A DNA stretch of 64,000 nt from Macrostomum hystrix (GCA_950097015.1 CATNEN010000039.1:9347501-9411500), one strand, 5' to 3'. Positions 46,901-61,900 are shown, counted from the first letter of the stretch. Notes: generated by a model not told the origin, from the sequence alone. Program-made: numbers and translations.

Positions 46901-49900
46901 TTCACGAGCTTCGTCTGACAGCAGCTCGATGTCTTTGCCTTCTGGCTTTAGCTGCTCAGTTCTCTGCTCAGATGGTCGCGATTCCACAGCTCCCTTCTCG
47001 GATGCAGAAATCGCTTGCTCCTTTGCGACAGAGCTTGGTTCCTCATGGCTTGGAGTCTGAAGCTGATCAGCCAACACTCGAGTCTCCGAGTCGACAACCA
47101 CAGTCGACTCGTCAGCTTCTTTGGGCTGCTCGACCGGTGCCTCAGTCGTTCTTGCAGGGCTTCCAAGCTGCTCATCCTGCGTTGACGGCTCCCACACTGA
47201 CTCGACCTTTGACGCACGAGATTTCTCATCAACGCTCTCTGAGACTGCCGACTCTTGAATCTTGCTGACCTCGTCTTCAACACGATGCTGGTCCTCCGTT
47301 GGCTTCTTGACTTCACGAGCTTCGTCTGACAGCAGCTCGATGTCTTTGCCTTCCGGCTTCAGCTGCTCAGTTCTCTGCTCAGATGGTCGCGATTCCACAG
47401 CTCGCGTCTCGGATGCAGAAATCGCTTGCTCCTTTGCGACAGAGCTTGGTTCCTCATGGTTTGGAGTCTGCAGCTGAACAGCCAACACGCGAGTCTCCGA
47501 GTCGACAACCACAGTCGACTCGTCAGCTTCTTTGGCCTGCTCGACCGGTGCCTCAGTCGTTCTTGCAGGGCTTCCAAGCTGCTCATCCTGCGTTGACGGC
47601 TCCGACACTGACTCGACCTTTGACGCACGAGATTTCTCATCAACGCTCTCTGAGACTGCCGACTCTTGAATCTTGCTGACCTCGTCTTCAACACGATGCT
47701 GTTCCTCCGTTGCCTTCTTGACTTCACGAGCTTCGTCTGACAGCAGCTCGATGTCTTTGCCTTCCGGCTTCAGCTGCTCAGTTCTCTGCTCAGATGGTCG
47801 CGATTCCACAGCTCGCGTCTCGGATGCAGAAATCGCTTGCTCCTTTGCGACAGAGCTTGGTTCCTCATGGCTTGGAGTCTGCAGCTGAACAGCCAACACG
47901 CGAGTCTCCGAGTCGACAACCACAGTCGACTCGTCAGCTTCTTTGGGCTGCTCGACCGGTGCTTCAGTCGTTCTTGCAGGGCTTTCAAGCAGCTCATCTT
48001 GCGTTGACGGCTCCGACAATGACTCGGCCTTTGACGCACGAGATTTCTCATCAACGCTCTCTGAGACTGCCGACTCTTGAATCTTGCTGACCTCGTCTTC
48101 AACACGATGCTGTTCCTCCGTTGGCTTCTTGACTTCACGAGCTTCGTCTGACAGCAGCTCGATGTCTTTGCCTTCTGGCTTCAGCTGCTCAGTTCTCTGC
48201 TCAGATGGTCGCGATTCCACAGCTCGCGTCTCGGATGCAGATATCGCTTGCTCCTTTGCGACAGAGCTTGGTTCCTCATGGCTTGGAGTCTGCAGCTGAA
48301 CAGCCAACACGCGAGTCTCCGAGTCGACAACCACAGTCGACTCTTCAGCTTCCTTGGGCTGCTCGACCGGTGCCTCAGTCGTTCTTGCAGGGCTTTCAAG
48401 CAGCTCATCTTGCGTTGACGGCTCCGACAATGACTCGGCCTTTGACGCACGAGATTTCTCATCAACGCTCTCTGAGACTGCCGACTCTTGAATCTTGCTG
48501 ACCTCGTCTTCAACACGATGCTGTTCCTCCGTTGGCTTCCTGACTTCACGAGCTTTGTCTGACAGCAGCTCGATGTCTTTGCCTTCCGGCTTTAGCTGCT
48601 CAGTTCTCTGCTCAGATGGTCGCGATTCCACAGCTCGCGTCTCGGATGCAGAAATCGCTTGCTCCTTTGCGACAGAGCTTGGTTCCTCATGGCTTGGAGT
48701 CTGCAGCTGAACAGCCAACACGCGAGTCTCCGAGTCGACAACCACAGTCGACTGCTTGTCGTCAGCTTCTTTGGCCTGCTCGACCGGTGCCTCAGTCGTT
48801 CTTGCAGGGCTTTCAAGCTGCTCATCCTGCGTTGACGGCTGCGACACTGACTCGACCTTTGACGCACGAGATTTCTCATCAACGCTCTCTGAGACTGCCG
48901 ACTCTTGAATCTTGCTGACCTCATCATCAGCACGATGCTGTTCCTCCGTTGGCTTCTTGACTTCACGAGCTTCGTCTGACAGCAGCTCGATGTCTTTGCC
49001 TTCCGGCTTTAGCTGCTCAGTTCTCTGCTCAGATGGTCGCGATTCCACAGCTCCCTTCTCGGATGCAGAAATCGCTTGCTCCTTTGCGACAGAGCTTGGT
49101 TCCTCATGGTTTGGAGTCTGAAGCTGATCAGCCAACACTCGAGTCTCCGAGTCGACAACCACAGTCGACTCGTCAGCTTCTTTGGGCTGCTCGACCGGTG
49201 CCTCAGTCGTTCTTCCAGGGCTTTCAAGCTGCTCATCCTGCGTTGACGGCTCCGACACTGACTCGACCTTTGACGCACGAGATTTCTCATCAACGCTCTC
49301 TGAGACTGCCGACTCTTGAATCTTGCTGACCTCATCATCAACACGATGCTGGTCCTCCGTTGGCTTCTTGACTTCACGAGCTTCGTCTGACAGCAGCTCG
49401 ATGTCTTTGCCTTCTGGCTTTAGCTGCTCAGTTCTCTGCTCAGATGGTCGCGATTCCACAGCTCGCGTCTCGGATGCAGAAATCGCTTGCTCCTTTGCGA
49501 CAGAGCTTGGTTCCTCATGGCTTGGAGTCTGCAGCTGAACAGCCAACACGCGAGTCTCCGAGTCGACAACCACAGTCGACTCGTCAGCTTCTTTGGGCTG
49601 CTCGACCGGTGCCTCAGTCGTTCTTGCAGGGCTTCCAAGCTGCTCATCCTGCGTTGACGGCTCCGACACTGACTCGACCTTTGACGCACGAGATTTCTCA
49701 TCAACGCTCTCTGAGACTGCCGACTCTTGAATCTTGCTGACCTCGTCTTCAACACGATGCTGGTCCTCCGTTGGCTTCTTGACTTCACGAGCTTCGTCTG
49801 ACAGCAGCTCGATGTCTTTGCCTTCCGGCTTCAGCTGCTCAGTTCTCTGCTCAGATGGTAGCGATTCCACAGCTCGCGTCTCGGATGCAGAAATCGCTTG

Positions 49901-52900
49901 CTCCTTTGCGACAGAGCTTGGTTCCTCATGGCTTGGAGTCTGCAGCTGAACAGCCAACACGCGAGTCTCCGAGTCGACAACCACAGTCGACTCGTCAGCT
50001 TCTTTGGGCTGCTCGACCGGTGCCTCAGTCGTTCTTGCAGGTCTTCCAAGCTGCTCATCCTGCGTTGACGGCTCCGACACTGACTCGACCTTTGACGCAC
50101 GAGATTTCTCATCAACGCTCTCTGAGACTGCCGACTCTTGAATCTTGCTGACCTCGTCTTCAACACGATGCTGTTCCTCCGTTGGCTTCCTGACTTCACG
50201 AGCTTTGTCTGACAGCAGCTCGATGTCTTTGCCTTCCGGCTTCAGCTGCTCAGTTCTCTGCTCAGATGGTCGCGATTCCACAGCTCGCGTCTCGGATGCA
50301 GAAATCGCTTGCTCCTTTGCGACAGAGCTTGGTTCCTCATGGCTTGGAGTCTGCAGCTGAACAGCCAACACGCGAGTCTCCGAGTCGACAACCACAGTCG
50401 ACTCGTCAGCTTCTTTGGCCTGCTCGACCGGTGCCTCAGTCGTTCTTGCAGGTCTTCCAAGCTGCTCATCCTGCGTTGACGGCTCCGACACTGACTCGAC
50501 CTTTGACGCACGAGATTTCTCATCAACGCTCTCTGAGACTGCCGACTCTTGAATCTTGCTGACCTCGTCTTCAACACGATGCTGTTCCTCCGTTGGCTTC
50601 CTGACTTCACGAGCTTTGTCTGACAGCAGCTCGATGTCTTTGCCTTCCGGCTTTAGCTGCTCAGTTCTCTGCTCAGATGGTCGCGATTCCACAGCTCGCG
50701 TCTCGGATGCAGAAATCGCTTGCTCCTTTGCGACAGAGCTTGGTTCCTCATGGCTTGGAGTCTGCAGCTGAACAGCCAACACGCGAGTCTCCGAGTCGAC
50801 AACCACAGTCGACTCGTCAGCTTCTTTGGGCTGCTCGACCGGTGCCTCAGTCGTTCTTGCAGGGCTTTCAAGCAGCTCATCTTGCGTTGACGGCTCCGAC
50901 AATGACTCGGCCTTTGACGCACGAGATTTCTCATCAACGCTCTCTGAGACTGCCGACTCTTGAATCTTGCTGACCTCGTCTTCAACACGATGCTGGTCCT
51001 CCGTTGGCTTCTTGACTTCACGAGCTTCGTCTGACAGCAGCTCGATGTCTTTGCCTTCTGGCTTCAGCTGCTCAGTTCTCTGCTCAGATGGTCGCGATTC
51101 CACAGCTCGCGTCTCGGATGCAGAAATCGCTTGCTCCTTTGCGACAGAGCTTGGTTCCTCATGGCTTGGAGTCTGCAGCTGAACAGCCAACACGCGAGTC
51201 TCCGAGTCGACAACCACAGTCGACTCGTCAGCTTCTTTGGGCTGCTCGACCGGTGCCTCAGTCGTTCTTGCAGGGCTTTCAAGCAGCTCATCTTGCGTTG
51301 ACGGCTCCGACAATGACTCGGCCTTTGACGCACGAGATTTCTCATCAACGCTCTCTGAGACTGCCGACTCTTGAATCTTGCTGACCTCGTCTTCAACACG
51401 ATGCTGTTCCTCCGTTGGCTTCTTGACTTCACGAGCTTCGTCTGACAGCAGCTCGATGTCTTTGCCTTCCGGCTTCAGCTGCTCAGTTCTCTGCTCAGAT
51501 GGTAGCGATTCCACAGCTCGCGTCTCGGATGCAGAAATCGCTTGCTCCTTTGCGACAGAGCTTGGTTCCTCATGGCTTGGAGTCTGCAGCTGAACAGCCA
51601 ACACGCGAGTCTCCGAGTCGACAACCACAGTCGACTCGTCAGCTTCTTTGGCCTGCTCGACCGGTGCCTCAGTCGTTCTTGCAGGGCTTCCAAGCTGCTC
51701 ATCCTGCGTTGACGGCTCCGACACTGACTCGACCTTTGACGCACGAGATTTCTCATCAACGCTCTCTGAGACTGCCGACTCTTGAATCTTGCTGACCTCG
51801 TCTTCAACACGATGCTGTTCCTCCGTTGGCTTCTTGACTTCACGAGCTTCGTCTGACAGCAGCTCGATGTCTTTGCCTTCCGGCTTCAGCTGCTCAGTTC
51901 TCTGCTCAGATGGTCGCGATTCCACAGCTCGCGTCTCGGATGCAGAAATCGCTTGCTCCTTTGCGACAGAGCTTGGTTCCTCATGGCTTGGAGTCTGCAG
52001 CTGAACAGCCAACACGCGAGTCTCCGAGTCGACAACCACAGTCGACTCGTCAGCTTCTTTGGGCTGCTCGACCGGTGCCTCAGTCGTCTTAGCTGGGCTT
52101 TCAAGCAGCTCATCCTGCGTTGACGGCTCCGACACTGACTCGACCTTTGACTCACGAGATTTCTCATCAACGCTCTCTGAGACTGCCGACTCTTGATTCT
52201 TGCTGACCTCGTCTTCAACACGATGCTGTTCCTCCGTTGGCTTCTTGACTTCACGAGCTTCGTCTGACAGTAGCTCGATGTCTTTGCCTTCCGGCTTCAG
52301 CTGCTCAGTTCTCTGCTCAGATGGTCGCGATTCCACAGCTCGCGTCTCGGATGCAGAAATCGCTTGCTCCTTTGCGACAGAGCTTGGTTCCTCATGGCTT
52401 GGAGTCTGCAGCTGAACAGCCAACACGCGAGTCTCCGAGTCGACAACCACAGACGACTGCTTGTCGTCAGCTTCTTTGGCCTGCTCGACCGGTGCCTCAG
52501 TCGTTCTTGCAGGGCTTTCAAGCTGCTCATCCTGCGTTGACGGCTCCGACAATGACTCGACCTTTGACGCACGAGATTTCTCATCAACGCTCTCTGAGAC
52601 TGCCGACTCTTGAATCTTGCTGACCTCGTCTTCAACACGATGCTGTTCCTCCGTTGGCTTCTTGACTTCACGAGCTTCGTCTGACAGCAGCTCGATGTCT
52701 TTGCCTTCCGGCTTCAGCTGCTCAGTTCTCTGCTCAAATGGTCGCGATTCCACAGCTCGCGTCTCGGATGCAGAAATCGCTTGCTCCTTTGCGACAGAGC
52801 TTAGTTCCTCATGGCTTGGAGTCTGCAGCTGAACAGCCAACACGCGAGTCTCCGAGTCGACAACCACAGACGACTGCTTGTCGTCAGCTTCTTTGGCCTG

Positions 52901-55900
52901 CTCGACCGGTGCCTCAGTCGTTCTTGCAGGGCTTTCAAGCTGCTCATCCTGCGTTGACGGCTCCGACAATGACTTGACCTTTGACGCACGAGATTTCTCA
53001 TCAACGCTCTCTGAGACTGCCGACTCTTGAATCTTGCTGACCTCGTCTTCAACACGATGCTGTTCCTCCGTTGGCTTCTTGACTTCACGAGCTTCGTCTG
53101 ACAGCAGCTCGATGTCTTTGCCTTCCGGCTTCAGCTGCTCAGTTCTCTGCTCAAATGGTCGCGATTCCACAGCTCGCGTCTCGGATGCAGAAATCGCTTG
53201 CTCCTTTGCGACAGAGCTTGGTTCCTCATGGCTTGGAGTCTGCAGCTGAACAGCCAACACGCGAGTCTCCGAGTCGACAACCACAGACGACTGCTTGTCG
53301 TCAGCTTCTTTGGCCTGCTCGACCGGTGCCTTAGTCGTTCTTGCAGGGCTTCCAAGCTGCTCATCCTGCGTTGACGGCTCCGACAATGACTCGACCTTTG
53401 ACGCACGAGATTTCTCATCAACGCTCTCTGAGACTGCCGACTCTTGAATCTTGCTGACCTCGTCTTCAACACGATGCTGGTCCTCCGTTGGCTTCTTGAC
53501 TTCACGAGCTTCGTCTGACAGCAGCTCGATGTCTTTGCCTTCCGGCTTCAGCTGCTCAGTTCTCTGCTCAGATGGTCGCGATTCCACAGCTCGCGTCTCG
53601 GATGCAGAAATCGCTTGCTCCTTTGCGACAGAGCTTGGTTCCTCATGGCTTGGAGTCTGCAGCTGAACAGCCAACACGCGAGTCTCCGAGTCGACAACCA
53701 CAGGCGACTGCCTGCGGTCATCGCCTTGGGTTTGTTCTTTGTGACTTCCGCTGGCATGTGTATAATGTGATTCAGTATTTTCTCGTTTGTTTTTTAGCTG
53801 CTGGAATTCTTTTGCCGGTTCGGATACGGATTTGGCTTGAGAGGTATTGGGCTGCGAATCAATGGAAAATATTCCCGTAGCAAAAGCGAGTGCTATTTTT
53901 TCCGTAATTGTTTTTGGAAGACTGATAAGGCTGAAGTTTTGCGGTGAAGAGGAAGATGGCAGATTAGTATTGAAAGGAGGTATCGAATCGGGATTGGAGT
54001 ATTCCTGTGTCATTTGGTCAATATGTTTATGCGATGTTAGCTGAATGGACTTCGTGTTAGAGTCAGTTGATATTTGCATTTTCTGTATAAATCAAACGAA
54101 AAAGTAGAAAAATAATAATTACTGTATGCAAATTTATTTCGCAATACACGATGTTAAAAGCTACTTTACTTTCCTAAATTTTATATGTTACGTGTTAGGC
54201 GAGAACACTGAATAATTAGAAAATGTGAGTTAAGCGCGACACCTTATTATCGGATTTAGAAGATACTTATACTTTTAAATCTACAAACCTGGTTTCCAAA
54301 TCCAAACAGACTGTATTGTTCGGCTTCCACTGTCTGACTATTCGAATCGCGGCTTGCACTGCGACTCAAATGCCCACGGATTAAAGAGATAGAACCTTGC
54401 TCTGAGATTGTCATCGGTAGCGTTTTTTCAGGCATCGCGAATTTTTTTGCGTCTTTGTCATCACTTGAGTGCTGTTTAGAGCCGGTCTTTTTAGATGGGA
54501 TCGAACTTTCGGATTCAAAAATAGGGTCTTGCTGCTTGACTGGGCCATCATCAAAGAAGGAAACTTTGAACGGACTTAAAAATGCATTCAAGTTTGAATT
54601 CTGCTGCTCGTTAAGATTGCTAGGCTGCGCTGAAAATTGAGTAGACTCAGTAGGTATAGTCGATACTTTTTCACTTTTGCTTGTGATTTTATAGACGAAC
54701 TCACTTTGAGAAGGGCTGTCTGATTTGAAAAATTCTAGCCGTTGTTTGCTAATATTATCGACGTCAATTTTCTGCAGGCAGATCAAATCAGGACTGGCCT
54801 CAGTTGGTCGTTCGGGATGAACGCATTGTGATACTATTTTAGCAGCTGGTTCAGTCTGTTCTGTAGACCCATTTGTCGAATCAGTCGTAGCAGCAGGCCC
54901 AGCGTTCAACGTGCTTGACAATTCAGTTTTAACTAGACTATCTTGTTCTGCCAAGGGTTCGTTTGAGCCTGTTTTGCAGACTGAATTAAATACTCTACTT
55001 TCGGGGCTGTTAGCTACTTCTTCTGGAGAATCTCGTTGAGCTGTTGTTCTATTCTCTTCTGTAGCAGCGGAGTTCGAAGCTTCCAACGAAGGGCTCGATA
55101 AGTCTACTCTGACAAGACTGGTTGGTTCTGAAAAACGTTCGTTCGAGACTGCCTGTACAATTGGTATCGATGTTCCGCTCTGGGAAGAATCAGTAACATT
55201 TTCTGGAGAAACGAGTTCCGATGTTGTCTCCTTATTTTCTGCAGCCCTAGAGTTTGAAGCTTCTGGCAAAGTGCTTAAAGAACTAATCATATCAGGACTG
55301 TCTGGTTCTGAAAAACGTTCGTTCGAGACTGCTTGTACAATTGGTATCGATGTTCCGCTCTGCGAAGACACAGTAACATTTTCTGGAGAAACGAGTTCCG
55401 ATGTTGTCTCCTTATTTTCTGCAGCCCTAGAGTTTGAAGCTTCTGGCAAAGTGCTTAAAGAACTAATCATATCAGGACTGTCTGGTTCTGAAAAACGTTC
55501 GTTCGAGACTGCCTGTACAATTGGTATCGATGTTCCGCTCTGGGAAGAATCAGTAACCTTTTCTGGAGAAACGAGTTCCGATGTTGTCTCCTTATTTTCT
55601 GCAGCCCTAGAGTTTGAAGCTTCTGGCAAAGTGCTTAAAGAACTAATCATATCAGGACTGTCTGGTTCTGAAAAACGTTCGTTCGAGACTGCTTGTACAA
55701 TTGGTATCGATGTTCCGCTCTGCGAAGACACAGTAACATTTTCTGGAGAAACGAGTTCCGATGTTGTCTCCTTATTTTCTGCAGCCCTAGAGTTTGAAGC
55801 TTCTGGCAAAGTGCTTAAAGAACTAATCATATCAGGACTGTCTGGTTCTGAAAAACGTTCGTTCGAGACTGCTTGTACAATTGGTATCGATGTTCCGCTC

Positions 55901-58900
55901 TGCGAAGACACAGTAACATTTTCTGGAGAAACGAGTTCCGATGTTGTCTCCTTATTTTCTGCAGCCCTAGAGTTTGAAGCTTCTGGCAAAGTGCTTAAAG
56001 AACTAATCATATCAGGACTGTCTGGTTCTGAAAAACGTTCGTTCGAGACTGCTTGTACAATTGGCATCGATGTTCCGCTCTGCGAAGACACAGTAACATT
56101 TTCTGCAGAAACGAGTTCTGATGTCGTCTCCTTATTTTCTGCAGCCCTAGAGTTTGAAGCTTCTGGCAAAGTGCTTAAAGAACTAATCATATCAGGACTG
56201 TCTGGTTCTGAAAAACGTTCGTTCGAGACTGCTTGTACAATTGGTATCGATGTTCCGCTCTGCGAAGACACAGTAACATTTTCTGGAGAAACGAGTTCCG
56301 ATGTTGTCTCCTTATTTTCTGCAGCCCTAGAGTTTGAAGCTTCTGGCAAAGTGCTTAAAGAACTAATCCTATCAGGACTGCCTGGTTCTGAAAAATATTC
56401 GCTTGAGACTGCCTGTACAATTGGTATCGATGTTCCGCTCTGGGAAGACACAGTAACATTTTCTGGAGAAACGAGTTCCGATGTTGTCTCCTTATTTTCT
56501 GCAGCCCTAGAGTTTGAAGCTTCTGGCAAAGTGCTTAAAGAACTAATCATATCAGGACTGTCTGGTTCTGAAAAACGTTCGTTCGAGACTGCTTGTACAA
56601 TTGGTATCGATGTTCCGCTCTGCGAAGACACAGTAACATTTTCTGCAGAAACGAGTTCTGATGTCGTCTCCTTATTTTCTGCAGCCCTAGAGTTTGAAGC
56701 TTCTGGCAAAGTGCTTAAATAACTAATCCTATCAGGACTGTCTGGTTCTGAAAAATATTCGCTTGAGACTTCCGCAGTATTTGGGTTCGATGCTTCAGTC
56801 TTGGTAGATTTAGGAACTTTCTGTTCTGGAAAAGCGGGCTGGGCCATGGCTTCGGTCTTTCTTGTAGCCTCAGAGTTTGGAGCTTCTGGTACAGTGCTTG
56901 AAGAATCTATTTCAACTGGACGGTTTGGTTCTAATAAACTTTCGTTCGTAATTGTTTTAGCTATTGGTTTAGATGTCTCATCCCCAAAATACTTATTAAA
57001 TTCTTTTGGATAAACTAGCTGAGATGTTCTTTTACTTTCTTCTGTTGCTCCATAGTTAGAAGCGTTCGGCAAAGTGCTTGATGAATTATCCATAAAAAGA
57101 CTGTTTGCCTCTGAAAAAAGTTCAATTGAGACTGCTTTGGCTATTGGTGTCGACGCTTCATTCTGGGAAGACATAGAATTTTTTTCTGGAGAAACAATAC
57201 TAGAAGCTGTTTCTGTCTGATCCGTAGCTGAAAATGTCGCCGGTTCTGGCAAAGTGCTTGACAAATCCACTCTAACTAAACTATCTCGTTCCTGAAATTT
57301 TTTATTTGACCCTACTTCCTTCACTGAACTTAACGCTTTAGTCTCGGTAGACTTAAAAAATTCGTCTGGAGGACCGAGTTCTGCAGGATCGAGTTGAGTA
57401 GAGAAGTTTGAAAGGTTTACATCATCATTGGAGCCGGCTGCATCAAGGTTTGGTGCAACACGAGTCCTGCTCTGAATATCAGAACATGTTATTTCATTAT
57501 TGAGGTTGTCAATTGGTTCACGTCTATCTGGAGCATCTCTACACTGTGGATTCTCACTTTCATTTGTAGTATTTGAACTCAAAATGGCGACTGGTATTTG
57601 ATGCCTTTCGTCATAATCAGATGGATTTTGTGGTCCAGTGTCTTCTTTCTCATTAGAAATCACACTCTTTGTTGTATCTTCATCAGAAAAAACATTTTCT
57701 TTCTTTTTATCCGTTGGCATACTTGTTCTCGCCAAGTTGTTTCTTAAGTGGACCTCCGCATGTTGCGCCGCGTCTTGTGTAGACAAATCCTCTAGAGTTG
57801 ATCCCTCTAGACCTACGGCACCAGTAGCAACATAAGGGCTACTGACATCAATATTGACGCCTGAAATTTCATTATCACATTGCTCTGTATCACCCAGGGC
57901 GCGACTGTCGGCTTCACCTTCCAGTGGTGATACCTGAGAAATATCGGTGCATATATTAAGTTCCTTGCCAGAGGATTTTGAACTTGCAATATCGCAGAGA
58001 TTAGCAACAATCTGCTTTGAAATTTCGCCATTATCAGTTAGCACTTGAATCTGAGACTTTATCAAGCCTGCATCAAGATATTGCTCCTGAGAAGGCGTTG
58101 ACCCTTGAATTACTAATTTGTCTGCATCATTGGAACACGGTAAAATTGAATGACTCTCCGACTGAGCATCAACAGAGTTGCCACTAACGTCACGCTGAGC
58201 ATTTGAGTCTGACAAGCAAGCCGCGATGTCTGAGTCAGTGAACTGCACATAGGGCTAAATTGAAAATGAATATATATTTCATTTATAAAAACGGCAAATT
58301 AACTCTCTATTTACAATTTATTAGGTAAAAATGTGAATAATTTTAATTTCAATACAGTCTAGCTCGTAGTTATTATTAAAATATTAGATATAGTATAGGT
58401 CAGAATACTCATCGTGCCAATTTAAACCTAACTATTATAGTTACATCGAACAGAATTATAACGACTTCAAACTGCATCCAGTGCACTTTTTAACAACAGA
58501 ACCAAGTGTCATGTTTAAATAATTACAATGGTTTAGCCCGAAACAAGTACCCGTCAAGGCACTGGATATTACTTTCTAGAGCACATTTCATTTCGACTTA
58601 TCAGATTTTTTCATTTATACATTTCTAGTACTAGATTTGTTACAGCTAGTGCTAATATAATGGCTCTAAATAATTATGAAGTCAGTAAAGCACTCACCAT
58701 GTCAAGCTGACTAGCAGGCCCGCCGACAGTATATTCGTCAGAAGCTCTGATCACGTGGGGACCTGCCTCAGACTCAAATTCTAAAATTACAAGCAAATCA
58801 CTGATGCATAGACATCAAATGCTCGTAGCTGAGAAAAAAAGCAAAAAACAAGCAAAAATGTAACAGGTTACCATTCCTCGGCTGTGAAGAAAATGTATTT

Positions 58901-61900
58901 CCAGAGATTGGATCCACAACCGAAGAAGTTTCCTCCGTTCTCGGATCCGGAATCGACGCATCCTTCACTGTGCCACTCTTTGTGTCCAGAGAGTTGCTCA
59001 TGTCGTCAAACGGCGGTTTGGATGCCTCCTTCAGTTTCTGAGCTTCGTCCTCTGATAAGAGACCGCGTCGTGCTGCTTCGTCGATGGACATCTGTTCTCC
59101 GGTTCTGGGATCAGTGACAAGACCGCTCTTCTTGTCCAGCGACTTGTTCAGGTCCTCGAACGACGGCTGAACTTTTCTTCGAAGTCGATCAGCCTCGTCT
59201 TCTGACAACAGTCCGCGACGAACGGCTTCGTCGAGGGAGATCTGCTCTCCAGTTCTGGGATCGGTCACTGTGCCACTCTTTGTGTCCAGAGAGTTGCTCA
59301 TGTCGTCAAACGGCGGTTTGGATGCCTCCTTCAGTTTCTGAGCTTCGTCCTCTGATAAGAGACCGCGTCGTGCTGCTTCGTCGATAGACATCTGTTCTCC
59401 GGTTCTGGGATCAGTGACAAGACCGCTCTTCTTGTCCAGCGACTTGTTCAGGTCCTCGAACGACGGCTGAACTTTTCTTCGAAGTCGATCAGCCTCGTCT
59501 TCTGACAACAGTCCGCGACGAACGGCTTCGTCGAGGGAGATCTGCTCTCCAGTTCTGGGATCGGTCACTGTGCCACTCTTTGTGTCCAGAGAGTTGCTCA
59601 TGTCGTCAAACGGCGGTTTGGATGCCTCCTTCAGTTTCTGAGCTTCGTCCTCTGATAAGAGACCGCGTCGTGCTGCTTCGTCGATAGACATCTGTTCTCC
59701 GGTTCTGGGATCAGTGACAAGACCGCTCCTCTTGTCCAGCGACTTGTTCAGGTCCTCGAACGACGGCTGAACTTTTCTTCGAAGTCGATCAGCCTCGTCT
59801 TCTGACAACAGTCCGCGACGAACGGCTTCGTCGAGGGAGATCTGCTCTCCAGTTCTGGGATCGGTCACTGTGCCACTCTTTGTGTCCAGAGAGTTGCTCA
59901 TGTCGTCAAACGGCGGTTTGGATGCCTCCTTCAGTTTCTGAGCTTCGTCCTCTGATAAGAGACCGCGTCGTGCTGCTTCGTCGATAGACATCTGTTCTCC
60001 GGTTCTGGGATCAGTGACAAGACCGCTCCTCTTGTCCAGCGACTTGTTCAGGTCCTCGAACGACGGCTGAACTTTTCTTCGAAGTCGATCAGCCTCGTCT
60101 TCTGACAACAGTCCGCGACGAACGGCTTCGTCGAGGGAGATCTGCTCTCCAGTTCTGGGATCGGTCACTGTGCCACTCTTTGTGTCCAGAGAGTTGCTCA
60201 TGTCGTCAAACGGCGGTTTGGATGCCTCCTTCAGTTTCTGAGCTTCGTCCTCTGATAAGAGACCGCGTCGTGCTGCTTCGTCGATAGACATCTGTTCTCC
60301 GGTTCTGGGATCAGTGACAAGACCGCTCTTCTTGTCCAGCGACTTGTTCAGGTCCTCGAACGACGGCTGAACTTTTCTTCGAAGTCGATCAGCCTCGTCT
60401 TCTGACAACAGTCCGCGACGAACGGCTTCGTCGAGGGAGATCTGCTCTCCAGTTCTGGGATCGGTCACTGTGCCACTCTTTGTGTCCAGAGAGTTGCTCA
60501 TGTCGTCAAACGGCGGTTTGGATGCCTCCTTCAGTTTCTGAGCTTCGTCCTCTGATAAGAGACCGCGTCGTGCTGCTTCGTCGATAGACATCTGTTCTCC
60601 GGTTCTGGGATCAGTGACAAGACCGCTCTTCTTGTCCAGCGACTTGTTCAGGTCCTCGAACGACGGCTGAACTTTTCTTCGAAGTCGATCAGCCTCGTCT
60701 TCTGACAACAGTCCGCGACGAACGGCTTCGTCGAGGGAGATCTGCTCTCCAGTTCTGGGATCGGTCACTGTGCCACTCTTTGTGTCCAGAGAGTTGCTCA
60801 TGTCGTCAAACGGCGGTTTGGATGCCTCCTTCAGTTTCTGAGCTTCGTCCTCTGATAAGAGACCGCGTCGTGCTGCTTCGTCGATAGACATCTGTTCTCC
60901 GGTTCTGGGATCAGTGACAAGACCGCTCTTCTTGTCCAGCGACTTGTTCAGGTCCTCGAACGACGGCTGAACTTTTCTTCGAAGTCGATCAGCCTCGTCT
61001 TCTGACAACAGTCCGCGACGAACGGCTTCGTCGAGGGAGATCTGCTCTCCAGTTCTGGGATCGGTCACTGTGCCACTCTTTGTGTCCAGAGAGTTGCTCA
61101 TGTCGTCAAACGGCGGTTTGGATGCCTCCTTCAGTTTCTGAGCTTCGTCCTCTGATAAGAGACCGCGTCGTGCTGCTTCGTCGATAGACATCTGTTCTCC
61201 GGTTCTGGGATCAGTGACAAGACCGCTCTTCTTGTCCAGCGACTTGTTCAGGTCCTCGAACGACGGCTGAACTTTTCTTCGAAGTCGATCAGCCTCGTCT
61301 TCTGACAACAGTCCGCGACGAACGGCTTCGTCGAGGGAGATCTGCTCTCCAGTTCTGGGATCGGTCACTGTGCCACTCTTTGTGTCCAGAGAGTTGCTCA
61401 TGTCGTCAAACGGCGGTTTGGATGCCTCCTTCAGTTTCTGAGCTTCGTCCTCTGATAAGAGACCGCGTCGTGCTGCTTCGTCGATAGACATCTGTTCTCC
61501 GGTTCTGGGATCAGTGACAAGACCGCTCTTCTTGTCCAGCGACTTGTTCAGGTCCTCGAACGACGGCTGAACTTTTCTTCGAAGTCGATCAGCCTCGTCT
61601 TCTGACAACAGTCCGCGACGAACGGCTTCGTCGAGGGAGATCTGCTCTCCAGTTCTGGTATCGGTCACTGTGCCACTCTTTGTGTCCAGAGAGTTGCTCA
61701 TGTCGTCAAACGGCGGTTTGGATGCCTCCTTCAGTTTCTGAGCTTCGTCCTCTGATAAGAGACCGCGTCGTGCTGCTTCGTCGATAGACATCTGTTCTCC
61801 GGTTCTGGGATCAGTGACAAGACCGCTCTTCTTGTCCAGCGACTTGTTCAGGTCCTCGAACGACGGCTGAACTTTTCTTCGAAGTCGATCAGCCTCGTCT

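Noticed and set aside
40821-53880. Dozens of 70-120-codon frames on both strands within the 411-bp array, including an Arg/Ser-rich shifted frame
   Set aside because: Shadows of the E4 coding frame repeated with the unit period. The E4 frame alone is continuous and phase-compatible with the neighbouring exons.
55271-56722. 483-codon plus-strand frame opposite E3
   Set aside because: Antisense of the 180-bp coding array. It starts and ends with the near-identical copies only, whereas the sense frame extends well beyond them.
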